This document shows positions 1-6,744 of a stretch of 21,959 nucleotides of DNA, piece after piece (within the stretch, counting starts at the first letter, position 1; each line of letters begins with the position of its first letter). The stretch spans positions 1-21,959 of IMG/VR virus record IMGVR_UViG_3300044225_003896. One strand, 5' to 3'. The position numbers and the translations under genes were made by a program. The notes under the pieces are model-generated. The model worked only from the letters and a program-made list of their open reading frames with translations. It was not told the origin of the DNA and did not search any database. Source of the DNA: a virus.

Positions 1-2
1 TG

Positions 3-278
3 GTCCTCGCCGGCCTGGCCCTTGTGGCCTGCGCCATGTTCAGCGTCCCGAGCATGGCGTCGACGACCGATCCCGGCCTCTACACGGTGTCCGTCGATTA
101 TCTCGACTACGCCATCCCCATCGACTTCGCGATCGTCGACCGGGCCGCTGTCACGGCGGAAGGCTACGGCGGCGATCGGCTCGCCAAGCAGCGAAGTCCC
201 GGCATCCTGAAGCCGGTGTATGCCGAGAGCTTCCAGACTGACGGCCGCAGCCTTCGCTCCTACCACCGGCGATGTTAG
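3..278 (+). CDS. Exported small protein, 5'-truncated (possible lipoprotein)
   Basis: This reading frame is open from the left edge of the window, so the true start lies outside. The visible N-terminus is a hydrophobic stretch, VLAGLALVACAMFSVPSMAS, which looks like the end of a signal peptide. LVAC fits a lipobox (signal peptidase II), while SMAS could instead be a signal peptidase I site. The remaining part of about 70 residues is soluble, with several Tyr and Asp residues (DYLDYAIPIDF), and ends in a basic tail. I do not recognise the family. A short lipoprotein near phage lysis genes could be an outer-membrane spanin, but no lysis partner is visible and nothing else supports that. The gene ends in TAG and faces the next gene tail to tail. 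Confidence 0.5.
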   Translation, partial: VLAGLALVACAMFSVPSMASTTDPGLYTVSVDYLDYAIPIDFAIVDRAAVTAEGYGGDRLAKQRSPGILKPVYAESFQTDGRSLRSYHRRC

Positions 279-307
279 CGGCAGACGCGATTACATGAGA
301 TACGAGC

Positions 308-326
308 GCCGCGGGCTATCCGCGGC
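308..326. terminator. Hairpin between convergent genes, possible bidirectional terminator
   Basis: A perfect 7-bp inverted repeat, GCCGCGG / CCGCGGC, with a 5-base loop (GCTAT) lies in the 49-base gap between two converging genes. There is no T-run on either strand after the stem, so it is not a classical intrinsic terminator. The placement suggests a role in limiting read-through or in protecting RNA ends. Chance occurrence in GC-rich DNA is possible. Confidence 0.3.
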
Positions 327-327
327 C

Positions 328-531
328 TCACCAGAACCCAAAGGAATGGCCGAAAGGGTGAATGCCGGCCAGTACCGCTCCAACAGCGGCCATGGTCGCG
401 AGCACGATCTGGTAGGCCTGTAGGCTGACCCTCTGCTCAAAACGGACGGCTCTGCCTTTCCAGTACAGGCGGTCGTCATCATCGATCTCGAAGCCATCCA
501 TGCCGTCGATAGAGAGTGTCCGGCGGGTCAT
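328..531 (-). CDS. Small single-span membrane protein
   Basis: A 67-residue reverse-strand protein with an acidic N-terminal part (FEIDDDDR, residues 14-21), a short YWKGRAV segment and one predicted transmembrane helix at about residues 38-60, ending in HPFGHSFGFW. The start ATG is preceded by GGAG nine bases upstream on the reverse strand, which supports this start. Residue use is protein-like, with a Trp/Tyr-bearing soluble face and a clean hydrophobic span. I recall short proteins of this general form near terminase genes of rhizobial prophages but know no function for them. It could be a holin-like or superinfection-related moron, but a single helix does not decide this. It is divergent from the CxxC gene downstream. 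Confidence 0.6.
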   Translation of the reverse strand: MTRRTLSIDGMDGFEIDDDDRLYWKGRAVRFEQRVSLQAYQIVLATMAAVGAVLAGIHPFGHSFGFW

Positions 532-605
532 TTGATCTCACTCCGGTTGCAGAACTTGGCGCATTGTGGACCAGATCACCGGGCTTTTACCAATCCGAGG
601 TTGAG

Positions 606-776
606 ATGCCGTGCAAATCGTGCGCTGCCCGCCGCCGCCTCCTCGCCGCCGGCTATGCCAAGGGCGGCATCAAGGGCGCGGTGAAGGCGATGCCGAGTGT
701 GGGGCGCCATCTGATCACCGGCCGGAAAGCATCAGTCGGCGAGCCAAGAAAGCCTGACCGTCAATCCGATCCCTGA
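606..776 (+). CDS. Small basic CxxC protein
   Basis: A 56-residue forward-strand protein that begins MPCKSC, a CxxC pair that could bind metal or form a disulfide, followed by an Arg-rich run (AARRR) and a Gly/Lys/Ala-rich middle. The start at 606 is chosen because GAGG lies six bases upstream. An in-frame start at 516 would overlap the divergent reverse-strand gene and has no comparable ribosome site. Only two Cys are present, so a zinc site would need a partner chain. Small MPCKSC-type proteins occur just ahead of terminase genes in alphaproteobacterial prophages, with no function I know of. Its last 45 bases overlap the 3' end of the convergent GrlR-like gene, so the true extent is uncertain. 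Confidence 0.5.
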   Translation: MPCKSCAARRRLLAAGYAKGGIKGAVKAMPSVGRHLITGRKASVGEPRKPDRQSDP

Positions 777-1064
777 GACTTGGTCCGATCGGCCTTCGAG
801 GGAGATGCTGTCGTCTTTGCCGACCGTCCCTTCCAGCTTCACGGTGTTCTTTTCTCTGCCGAAGATCGACTCGAAGCCGTGAGACGGTTCGGCATAGGGC
901 TCAGCCTTCACCCGGGCGGTCAGCACGTCGCCATCGAGGTTGTAGGTGCCGACGTAGTAGATCATCGGATCGCCGCCATAGACGCGGCCATCGCGGAGGA
1001 CGACCAGGCCGTGCCCGATGTCGTTCAGGGTCTCGTATTCGGCCTTGTAGAGCCCTTCGCGCAT
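732..1064 (-). CDS. GrlR-family (T3SS negative regulator-like) protein
   Basis: A 110-residue reverse-strand protein with the pattern of the GrlR fold, a small lipocalin-like beta-barrel: MREGLYKAEYETL at the start, then GxGxVVLRDGRVYGGD, YYVGTYNLDGD, an SIFGRE segment and C-terminal beta strands. In enteric pathogens GrlR binds the activator GrlA and represses type III secretion. Alphaproteobacteria carry many stand-alone GrlR-like proteins with no known role. The surface acidic EDED motif described in enteric GrlR is not evident. The start at 1064 is chosen because GGAG lies six bases upstream on the reverse strand; a TTG at 1079 is less likely. It is divergent from the small terminase gene across a short AT-rich gap, so it could modulate a partner regulator or the late promoter. 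That role is inference. Confidence 0.75.
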   Translation of the reverse strand: MREGLYKAEYETLNDIGHGLVVLRDGRVYGGDPMIYYVGTYNLDGDVLTARVKAEPYAEPSHGFESIFGREKNTVKLEGTVGKDDSISLEGRSDQVSGIGLTVRLSWLAD

Positions 1065-1103
1065 GGTCGTCTCCAGCAATCAAATATTCAAAGGTAATCA
1101 AAC
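1065..1103. promoter_or_regulatory. AT-rich divergent gap with three A(A/T)TCAAA repeats
   Basis: The 39-base gap between the GrlR-like gene and the small terminase gene is markedly AT-rich compared with its surroundings. It holds AATCAAA (1078-1084), ATTCAAA (1086-1092) and AATCAAA (1096-1102), all in the same orientation. AAAGG at 1090-1094 also serves as a weak ribosome site for the terminase start at 1104. Regularly placed repeats in a divergent gap suggest an operator or late-promoter element. No clear -35/-10 pair could be assigned. Confidence 0.35.
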
Positions 1104-1487
1104 ATGGCGCGCGGCGGAAAGCGACCCGGCGCCGGTCGCAGGCCGGGCTCGTCCACCAAGATCAATGCGCAGCAGAAGCGCACGCTGACCGAGATCGCCC
1201 GCGATCACACCGAGCAGGCCATCGGCGTTCTCACCTCGATCATGAGCGACACAGATGCCCCCGCAGCGGCGCGCGCCACAGCGGCCAATAGCGTGCTCGA
1301 CAGGGGCTGGGGGCGGCCGACGCAGGATCATCGCCACGGGGGCCCGACGGGCGGCGCCATCCCCACGATCGACGTCACCAAGCTGAAGGGGATGACGGAC
1401 CAGGAGCTCGAGACCCTTGAACGTGCACTTGTCCAGATCGGCATTGTTGACGGCGATCCGGGCGGAGAGGGACGCGAGGAAGACTGA
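1104..1487 (+). CDS. terS: Terminase small subunit
   Basis: A 127-residue protein that recognises phage DNA and delivers it to the large subunit during head filling. The N-terminus is basic and Gly/Pro-rich (RGGKRPGAGRRPGS, residues 3-16), a hallmark of many small terminases. It is followed by a helical segment, about residues 22-70, with the Ala-rich run APAAARATAANSVLDRGWGRP, which is typical of small terminases of this type. The C-terminal part, rich in acidic residues (LERALVQIG...GEGREED), probably contacts the large subunit. The 3' end overlaps the large subunit gene by 71 bases in another frame, which suggests translational coupling. AAAGG lies upstream of the ATG. Assignment rests on the N-terminal pattern plus position immediately before the large terminase. 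Confidence 0.85.
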   Translation: MARGGKRPGAGRRPGSSTKINAQQKRTLTEIARDHTEQAIGVLTSIMSDTDAPAAARATAANSVLDRGWGRPTQDHRHGGPTGGAIPTIDVTKLKGMTDQELETLERALVQIGIVDGDPGGEGREED

Positions 1488-2925
1488 GGACGACCGCGCG
1501 GCCGAGCGGAAACGCTTGCTGGCCTCGCATCTCGATTTCACGCGGAAGTTCTTCGTCGAGAAGGAGGGCCAGCCGTTCTCGGTCGCGGCGTTCCACCAAG
1601 TCATCTGCGACGCGCTCGACCAGGTCTTCACCGGCGCCATCCGCCGGCTGATCATCAACGTGCCGCCGGGCTACGGGAAGACCGAGCTCGCGGTGGTGAA
1701 CTTCATCGCCCGCGGCTTCGCGATCAATCCCCGGGCCCGGTTCATCCATGCCAGCTATGCGCAGGCACTGGCGCTGGACAACTCGTCCAAGGTGAAGGAC
1801 GTTATCAATCTCGACGGGTATCAGGCTCACTGGCCCGTTCGAATGCGCATCGACACCAATGCGAAGGGGCTGTGGCGGACCACTGATGGCGGCCACCTTC
1901 GCGCCGCGGCGTCGGGCGAGCCGATCACGGGCTTTCGTGCTGGCATCCTGGCCGAGCCCGGCTTTACCGGCGCGCTGGTCATCGATGATCCGCTGAAGCC
2001 CGATGACGCCTCGTTCGACACCACGCGGCGGTTCATCAACGAGCGCTGGGAGAACACCTTCCGGTCCCGCCTTGCGCACGAAGACGTGCCGGTGATCGTC
2101 ATCATGCAGCGGCTGCATGTCGACGACTTCACCGCGCACCTCCTGCAAAAATCGGGCGAGCACTGGCACCTGCTGAAGCTGCCGATCCTCATCGACGGCG
2201 AGGACGAGCCGCCGGCTGGTGACGTGACCATGATCCGGCACGGGCTGCCGGCAGGGCCGCTATGGGCCGAGAAGCACACCGTCGACCAGATCAAGGTCCT
2301 GCAGAGCGCGCCGCAGGTCTTCGCCGGCCAGTCCATGCAGGACCCGGTGGTGGCCGGTGGCAATCTGTTCAAGACGGAATGGTGGGGCCGGTACGATGAG
2401 ACGCCAGCGCTGGCCTGGCGTGGGATCTTCGTCGACACGGCACAGAAGACCAAGGAACGGAACGATTACACCGTCTTCGAGCACTGGGGCGCGGGCAGGG
2501 ATGGCAAAGCCTACCTGCTCGATCTCGTGCGGGGACGGTTCGAGGCGCCGGAGCTGGAAAGCACGGCGTTGGCGCTCTGGAAACGCTGCAAGGCGATGGA
2601 CGCGGACCGGTACGGGCACCTGCGCAAGATGGCGATCGAGGACAAGGTCTCGGGCACCGGGCTGATCCAGTCGCTGCAGCGCAAGTCCATCCCGGTCATC
2701 GCGATCCAGCGCGAGAAGGACAAGTACACCCGCGCGCTCGACGTCGTTCCGTCCTGCGCCTCCGGGCTGGTGGTACTGCCGAAGTCGGCGCCGTGGCTCA
2801 AGGAATTCGAGGCCGAGGTCGCGGCGTTCCCCGATGGATCGTTCGACGACCAGGTGGATCCGTTCATCGATGCCGTCGGCGAGATGGCCGGCCTGAGCAC
2901 GTATTCGCTCGACAACGTTAGGTGA
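1417..2925 (+). CDS. terL: Terminase large subunit (packaging ATPase-nuclease)
   Basis: A 502-residue motor protein that pumps DNA into the prohead and cuts the concatemer. Walker A is VPPGYGKTE near residues 82-90, Walker B is ALVIDDP near 186-192 and the coupling motif is VIVIMQRLH near 226-234. The C-terminal RNase H-like nuclease shows IFVDTAQKTKERNDYT (acidic residues near 340 and 350), IEDKVSGTG near 409 and DDQVDPFIDA near 478-487. Length and motif order are normal. No ATG exists near the 5' end; TTG at 1417 has AGGAG ten bases upstream, while GTG 1423 and TTG 1429 are alternatives. The N-terminus therefore overlaps the small subunit gene by about 60-70 bases. The portal gene follows after 3 bases. 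Confidence 0.95.
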   Translation: MNVHLSRSALLTAIRAERDARKTEDDRAAERKRLLASHLDFTRKFFVEKEGQPFSVAAFHQVICDALDQVFTGAIRRLIINVPPGYGKTELAVVNFIARGFAINPRARFIHASYAQALALDNSSKVKDVINLDGYQAHWPVRMRIDTNAKGLWRTTDGGHLRAAASGEPITGFRAGILAEPGFTGALVIDDPLKPDDASFDTTRRFINERWENTFRSRLAHEDVPVIVIMQRLHVDDFTAHLLQKSGEHWHLLKLPILIDGEDEPPAGDVTMIRHGLPAGPLWAEKHTVDQIKVLQSAPQVFAGQSMQDPVVAGGNLFKTEWWGRYDETPALAWRGIFVDTAQKTKERNDYTVFEHWGAGRDGKAYLLDLVRGRFEAPELESTALALWKRCKAMDADRYGHLRKMAIEDKVSGTGLIQSLQRKSIPVIAIQREKDKYTRALDVVPSCASGLVVLPKSAPWLKEFEAEVAAFPDGSFDDQVDPFIDAVGEMAGLSTYSLDNVR

Positions 2926-2928
2926 TCG

Positions 2929-4335
2929 ATGACCGCTGTTCAGCTTCAGACGGATAGCCTTCTGGCGCTGACCTCCGGCATGGGGGACCCGACCCGGGAC
3001 AAGGCGGCCGGCACCTACTACGGCCCGTCGTTCCTCACGGACGAGCAGCTGCTCTACGCCTATCAGGGCTCCTGGCTGCCGCAGAAAATCGTCAACATCC
3101 CGGCGATGGACTCGATCCGGAAGGGCCGGGACTGGCAGGCCGAGAACAAGCAGATCGAGGCGATCGAGGCCGAGGAGAAGCGGCTCGGGCTGTGGCAGAA
3201 GCTGCTGGACGCCCGGATCAAGGCGAGGCTGTGGGGCGGCGCGGCGATCTACATGGGCACGGATCAGTCGCCGGAGACGCCGCTGCGACTGGACGGGCTT
3301 GGCAAGGGCGGGCTGAAGTATCTGACGGTGCTCTCGCGCCGTGAGGTGATCGCCGGCGAACTCGATCAGGACGCACTCGCCGAAACCTACGGGCGGCCGA
3401 AGGACTATCAGGTCACCGGCGCCACCATGCTCGCCAAGATCCACCCGTCGCGGCTGGTGGTGTTCGTCGGGCAGCCGCACCCGGACGTGTGGCTCTCGCA
3501 GGGCGTGAACCGCGGCTGGGGCGAGAGCGCGCTGCAGGCGGTCTTCGACGCGGTCAAGAACGCGGACAGCACGGCGGCCAACATCGCGAGCCTGGTTTTC
3601 GAGGCCAACATCGACGTCTTCGGCGTGCCGGACTTCATGTCGATGGTCGCCGACCCGGAGTATCGCAGCCGGCTGCTGGAGCGGTTCACGCTGGCGAACG
3701 TCGGCAAGTCGATGAACCGCGCGCTGATCATGGACGCGGGCGAGACCTACGACCGCAAGCAGGTTGCGTTCTCTCAGCTGCCCGAGGTGCTGCAGCAGTT
3801 CCTCATCATCGTCTCAGGTGCGGCCGACATTCCGGCCACTCGCCTTCTGGGGCAGTCGCCCGCTGGCATGAACGCCACCGGCGAGAGCGACATGAAAAAC
3901 TATCACGACCGCATCGAGAGCATGCAGAAGCTGGAACTGCAGCCGGCGATCTATGGGCTGGACGAGGCGCTGATCAGGTCGGCGCTCGGATCGCGGCCGG
4001 CGGAGGTCTACTACGACTGGGCGCCGCTCTCTCAGATGTCCGAGAAGGACAAGGCGGACGTCGCGCTGAAGAAGGCGCAGGCGTTCCAGATCGACATCAA
4101 CTCCGGCGTCATGCCAGACAGTGCTCTGGCCAAGGGCCGGCAGAACCAGATCATCGAGGACGGACTTTACCCGGGCTTCGAGAACGCGATGGCAGAGGCC
4201 AAGAAGGAAGGCGACGAGATCGACTTCAGCGAGAAGGCCGAAGAGCCCGAGCTCGTGCCGCCGGTGGTGGCCGCGCCGGGGCAGGTGGAGCGGCTTCGGG
4301 CAGCGGCGAATGATGGGGAAGACGAGGAGGACTGA
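2929..4335 (+). CDS. Portal protein, DUF1073 (phage portal / Acb1-named) family
   Basis: A 468-residue protein expected to form the dodecameric portal ring at the capsid vertex. It shows the DUF1073 pattern: SFLTDEQLLYAYQGSWLP and KIVNIPAMDSIRKGRDW near residues 35-68, ARLWGGAAIYMG near 97-110, HPSRLVVFVG near 166-175, then SGAADIPATRLLGQSPAGMN in the second half, followed by a helical region and an acidic C-terminus (NDGEDEED). Databases sometimes name this family after the anti-CBASS protein Acb1 because some members carry that domain. No 2H phosphoesterase-type HxT/HxS pair is seen here, so I call a portal only. AGGTG precedes the ATG. It is placed correctly between large terminase and gpF-like gene. 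Confidence 0.9.
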   Translation: MTAVQLQTDSLLALTSGMGDPTRDKAAGTYYGPSFLTDEQLLYAYQGSWLPQKIVNIPAMDSIRKGRDWQAENKQIEAIEAEEKRLGLWQKLLDARIKARLWGGAAIYMGTDQSPETPLRLDGLGKGGLKYLTVLSRREVIAGELDQDALAETYGRPKDYQVTGATMLAKIHPSRLVVFVGQPHPDVWLSQGVNRGWGESALQAVFDAVKNADSTAANIASLVFEANIDVFGVPDFMSMVADPEYRSRLLERFTLANVGKSMNRALIMDAGETYDRKQVAFSQLPEVLQQFLIIVSGAADIPATRLLGQSPAGMNATGESDMKNYHDRIESMQKLELQPAIYGLDEALIRSALGSRPAEVYYDWAPLSQMSEKDKADVALKKAQAFQIDINSGVMPDSALAKGRQNQIIEDGLYPGFENAMAEAKKEGDEIDFSEKAEEPELVPPVVAAPGQVERLRAAANDGEDEED

Positions 4336-4337
4336 TC

Positions 4338-5333
4338 GTGCAGTCCTACAGCCTATCCCGCATGGCGGCCACCAAGACACGCCGCCCGACGATCACATTG
4401 CCGCCGATCCAAGACTCGCGCGGTGCCACCGCCGAATACACGAAGGTGCTTCGGTCTCTGGTCCGGGAGATCGCGAAACAGACGCGGGATGAGGTCGTGC
4501 CGGCGGTCGTGGCCGAAATGAACGCGCAGGCAGAGCGCCGCAAGCTGACCGCCGATGCGATCGAGGAAGATCCTTGGTTCCAGCGGCTGCTTGATCTCGC
4601 GCTTCGGCTGGGCCTGATCGCGGAGGAGATGGCGAGCCGCATCTTCCGGGTCGAGGGCAAGCGGCACACAGAAAAGTGGCTCCAGTCCGTACGGTCAGCC
4701 ATCGGCATCGACATAGGGGCGGTGATCGCACAGGAAGACCTTGAGGACGTGCTACGGCTCGCGGCCAAGCGGAATGCGTCCCTGATCCGCAACCTGTCGC
4801 AAACGACCGTCCAGCGGGTCGAGAGAGCCGCCTACGATGCGGTCGCCAACGGGACGACGGTGAAGCAGTTCACCAAGCAGTTGACCAAGGAATTCGGCAT
4901 CGCCGATCGCCGGGCGCAGTTGATCGCCCGCGATCAGATCATCAAGCTGACCAGCACGATGAATCGGGTCCGGCATGAACAGGCTGGAGTGACGAAGTAT
5001 CAGTGGTCGTCCAGCCATGACGAGAAGGTCAGGGGGCTGCACCGCGCCATCGACGGCGATATCTACGAATACGGCAAGCCGACTGAAGCGGAGGATGGTC
5101 TACCGCCGGGTATGCCGCCGAACTGCCGCTGTATCGCGAGGGCTTACGTTGTGATCGGGGGCGAGGAATTCGCACCGAACCCGCTTCCGGAAACGGCAAG
5201 CCGCTTTGCAAGACCCAGCGAGGAACTGACGCCTGAGGCGATGGCTTCGGCGCGGTCCAAGGAACGGCAGAACCAGGCATTCCAGCGGGCCGGTGTTGGT
5301 CAGCGGAACAAGCCGGGCGGGCGTCGCCGCTAA
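4338..5333 (+). CDS. Mu gpF-like minor head (head morphogenesis) protein
   Basis: A 331-residue minor capsid protein of the SPP1 gp7 / Mu gpF family, which associates with the portal and is needed for head assembly or DNA ejection. The diagnostic C-terminal region lies at about residues 192-272: ARDQIIKLTSTMNRVRHEQAG, then SSHDEKVRGLHRAIDG and PPGMPPNCRCIARAYV. The N-terminal 180 residues are helical and charged. The start is GTG at 4338, supported by GAGGAGG at 4324-4330 and a 2-base gap from the portal stop; ATG 4362 lacks a comparable site. The C-terminal tail is basic (QRNKPGGRRR). Its TAA overlaps the TAG of a reverse-strand gene, giving a tight tail-to-tail junction. Confidence 0.9.
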   Translation: MQSYSLSRMAATKTRRPTITLPPIQDSRGATAEYTKVLRSLVREIAKQTRDEVVPAVVAEMNAQAERRKLTADAIEEDPWFQRLLDLALRLGLIAEEMASRIFRVEGKRHTEKWLQSVRSAIGIDIGAVIAQEDLEDVLRLAAKRNASLIRNLSQTTVQRVERAAYDAVANGTTVKQFTKQLTKEFGIADRRAQLIARDQIIKLTSTMNRVRHEQAGVTKYQWSSSHDEKVRGLHRAIDGDIYEYGKPTEAEDGLPPGMPPNCRCIARAYVVIGGEEFAPNPLPETASRFARPSEELTPEAMASARSKERQNQAFQRAGVGQRNKPGGRRR

Positions 5334-5557
5334 CTGTCGCGGAATTGCTTCAGAAGGTCGTCGATGTCGACAGGCGGGGGCGTCTCGGTCCAGTCGCGGG
5401 CCATCGCGTCCTTCAGACCCTGCGGCGCGCACCACTCATAGATCATCGCGTGCCGATGCTCGTTGGCCTCTTCCATCCGCCGCACCTGCATCCGCAATTC
5501 CTTCACCTCAAGCATGAGGTCGAGGATCAGGGTTTTGAGTTCGCGGTCGGTCGTCAT
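5330..5557 (-). CDS. Small reverse-strand coiled-coil protein
   Basis: A 75-residue protein with a likely coiled coil at about residues 5-35 (LKTLILDLMLEVKELRMQV has Leu/Val at heptad positions) and an acidic C-terminal half with a Pro-rich turn (TETPPPVDIDDLL). The residue make-up looks like a real protein rather than an antisense shadow. No Shine-Dalgarno sequence precedes the ATG, but TATGAT lies at 5571-5566 on the reverse strand, which would give a nearly leaderless transcript. No -35 match is seen. Function unknown. Its stop overlaps that of the gpF-like gene and it is divergent from the protease gene, so it is an insertion in the head operon. It might regulate by antisense transcription or be a moron; both are guesses. 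Confidence 0.55.
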   Translation of the reverse strand: MTTDRELKTLILDLMLEVKELRMQVRRMEEANEHRHAMIYEWCAPQGLKDAMARDWTETPPPVDIDDLLKQFRDS

Positions 5558-5592
5558 CGGACGGCATCATACACAAAGCGAGGCCAGCGGCC

Positions 5593-6744
5593 ATGGAATT
5601 TCGGGACAGCCTGACGCTGGACGCATCGGGCCTTCGCTTCACCAATGACGGGTTTCTCGTCGGCGATGCGAAGGTCTCTCGCGCCGGCAATGTGCAACTG
5701 TACCTGGGCGCGGAGCTTGGCCTGACGGACGAGCGCGCCAGCAAGCCGATCGGCGTCTACCGCGACCCGAACACGGTCTTTGACGAAAAGAGCATGATGT
5801 CTCTCGCTGGCCGACCGGTCACACGCGGGCATCCGGCGGGCGTCGTCACTGCCGCGAACTGGAAAGACCTGTCGGTCGGCCAGATGGGCGGCGTCATCCG
5901 CCGTGATGGCGAGCATGTCGTCGCACCGATGGCAATCATGGATCACGCGGCGGCGAAAGAGATCGAGGCAGGCGCCCGGTCCCTGTCCGCCGGCTACACC
6001 GTCTCGCTGGTCGCCGATGAAGGCGTCGCAGAGGACGGCACACCCTATCAGTTTCGGCAGGCGGGACCGCTCCGGTTCAACCATGTCGCATACTTGCCCG
6101 ACAACAATCCAAGGGCAGGCAATACCCGTTTCGGTGACGCGGCGGGCAGCGGGGCTTCGGCTCCTTCATGGGGCATCGCGCCCCTTCATGACCACACTCC
6201 AAAGGAGCCTCCCATGGCTGATCTGACCACCGTGGTCGTCGGAGATAGCGCGGTGCAGATCGCCGCGTCCGACGCCGCAAAGCTGGAGGCTTTCAAGGCT
6301 TCCATGACCAAGGCGCTCGCCGATGCCGAGAACGCCCATACCGTCGCGGTTGCCGCGAAGGATGAGGAAATCGCGAAGGCACATGCGGCCCTCGACGACG
6401 CGAAGGGCAAGATCTTGTCCGACGCCGATCTCGACAAGCGCGTCCAGGACCGCGGCGATCTCGTCGCGCTGGCCGGCGCCATCGCCAAGGACGTGAAGAC
6501 GACCGGCGTTTCCGATGCCGACATCCGCAAGGCCGTCGTGGTCGCCAAGCTCGGCGATGCAGCGGTCGAGGGCAAGTCCGCCGCCTACGTCGATGCCCGC
6601 TTCGACATCCTCGCCGAGGACGCGAAGAAGGGCGCCGACCCGGTCGCTCGCGCGCTTGCCGACGGCAAGCCGGCCCCGGTCACCGACAACGGCCAGACGG
6701 CCTACGAAGCGCGCCTCGGCGACGCCTGGAAGGGAGCGAAGTAA
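5593..6744 (+). CDS. DUF2213 prohead protease fused to scaffold
   Basis: A 383-residue protein whose N-terminal 180 residues match DUF2213, a phage maturation-protease-like family. It has VTRGHPAG (His 80), VGQMGGVIRRDGEHV near 95-109, GARSLSAGY (Ser 132) and FNHVAYLPDNNPRAG near 162-176. By analogy with herpes/HK97-type proteases, His 80 and Ser 132 are candidate catalytic residues. A linker at about 181-207 leads to a helical, Ala/Lys/Asp-rich C-terminal region (about 208-300) typical of scaffolds. The protease would cut itself and the scaffold as the head matures. A second start lies inside at 6214. GAGG precedes the first ATG. The cement gene begins directly after the stop codon. Confidence 0.88.
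   Translation: MEFRDSLTLDASGLRFTNDGFLVGDAKVSRAGNVQLYLGAELGLTDERASKPIGVYRDPNTVFDEKSMMSLAGRPVTRGHPAGVVTAANWKDLSVGQMGGVIRRDGEHVVAPMAIMDHAAAKEIEAGARSLSAGYTVSLVADEGVAEDGTPYQFRQAGPLRFNHVAYLPDNNPRAGNTRFGDAAGSGASAPSWGIAPLHDHTPKEPPMADLTTVVVGDSAVQIAASDAAKLEAFKASMTKALADAENAHTVAVAAKDEEIAKAHAALDDAKGKILSDADLDKRVQDRGDLVALAGAIAKDVKTTGVSDADIRKAVVVAKLGDAAVEGKSAAYVDARFDILAEDAKKGADPVARALADGKPAPVTDNGQTAYEARLGDAWKGAK
6201..6207 (+). promoter_or_regulatory. Internal ribosome binding site for nested scaffold
   Basis: AAAGGAG lies six bases before an in-frame ATG (6214) inside the protease-scaffold gene, a better ribosome site than the one at the gene's own start. It sits in the linker between the protease and coiled-coil regions, where an independent scaffold start would be expected. 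Confidence 0.7.
6214..6744 (+). CDS. Nested scaffold protein (internal start in protease gene)
   Basis: A 176-residue product in the same frame as the protease-scaffold gene, starting MADLTTVVVGDS with AAAGGAG six bases upstream. The sequence is helical and charged (ALADAENAHTVAVAAKDEEI, then KAHAALDDAKGKI), consistent with a coiled-coil scaffold that organises capsid subunits and is then removed. The arrangement matches lambda C/Nu3 and similar phages, in which a protease gene contains a separate start for the scaffold. This gives excess scaffold over protease, as assembly needs. The evidence is the ribosome site, the ATG and the domain boundary; expression itself is inferred. The C-terminus (TAYEARLGDAWKGAK) may contact the capsid protein. 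Confidence 0.7.
   Translation: MADLTTVVVGDSAVQIAASDAAKLEAFKASMTKALADAENAHTVAVAAKDEEIAKAHAALDDAKGKILSDADLDKRVQDRGDLVALAGAIAKDVKTTGVSDADIRKAVVVAKLGDAAVEGKSAAYVDARFDILAEDAKKGADPVARALADGKPAPVTDNGQTAYEARLGDAWKGAK

Noticed and set aside
516-605. Upstream start for the CxxC protein
   Set aside because: It would overlap the divergent membrane gene and lacks the ribosome site present at 606.
2260-3480. A 406-codon reverse-strand frame over the terminase and portal genes
   Set aside because: Antisense to two clearly recognised packaging genes; Arg/Leu/Pro-rich composition without protein-like hydrophobic pattern.
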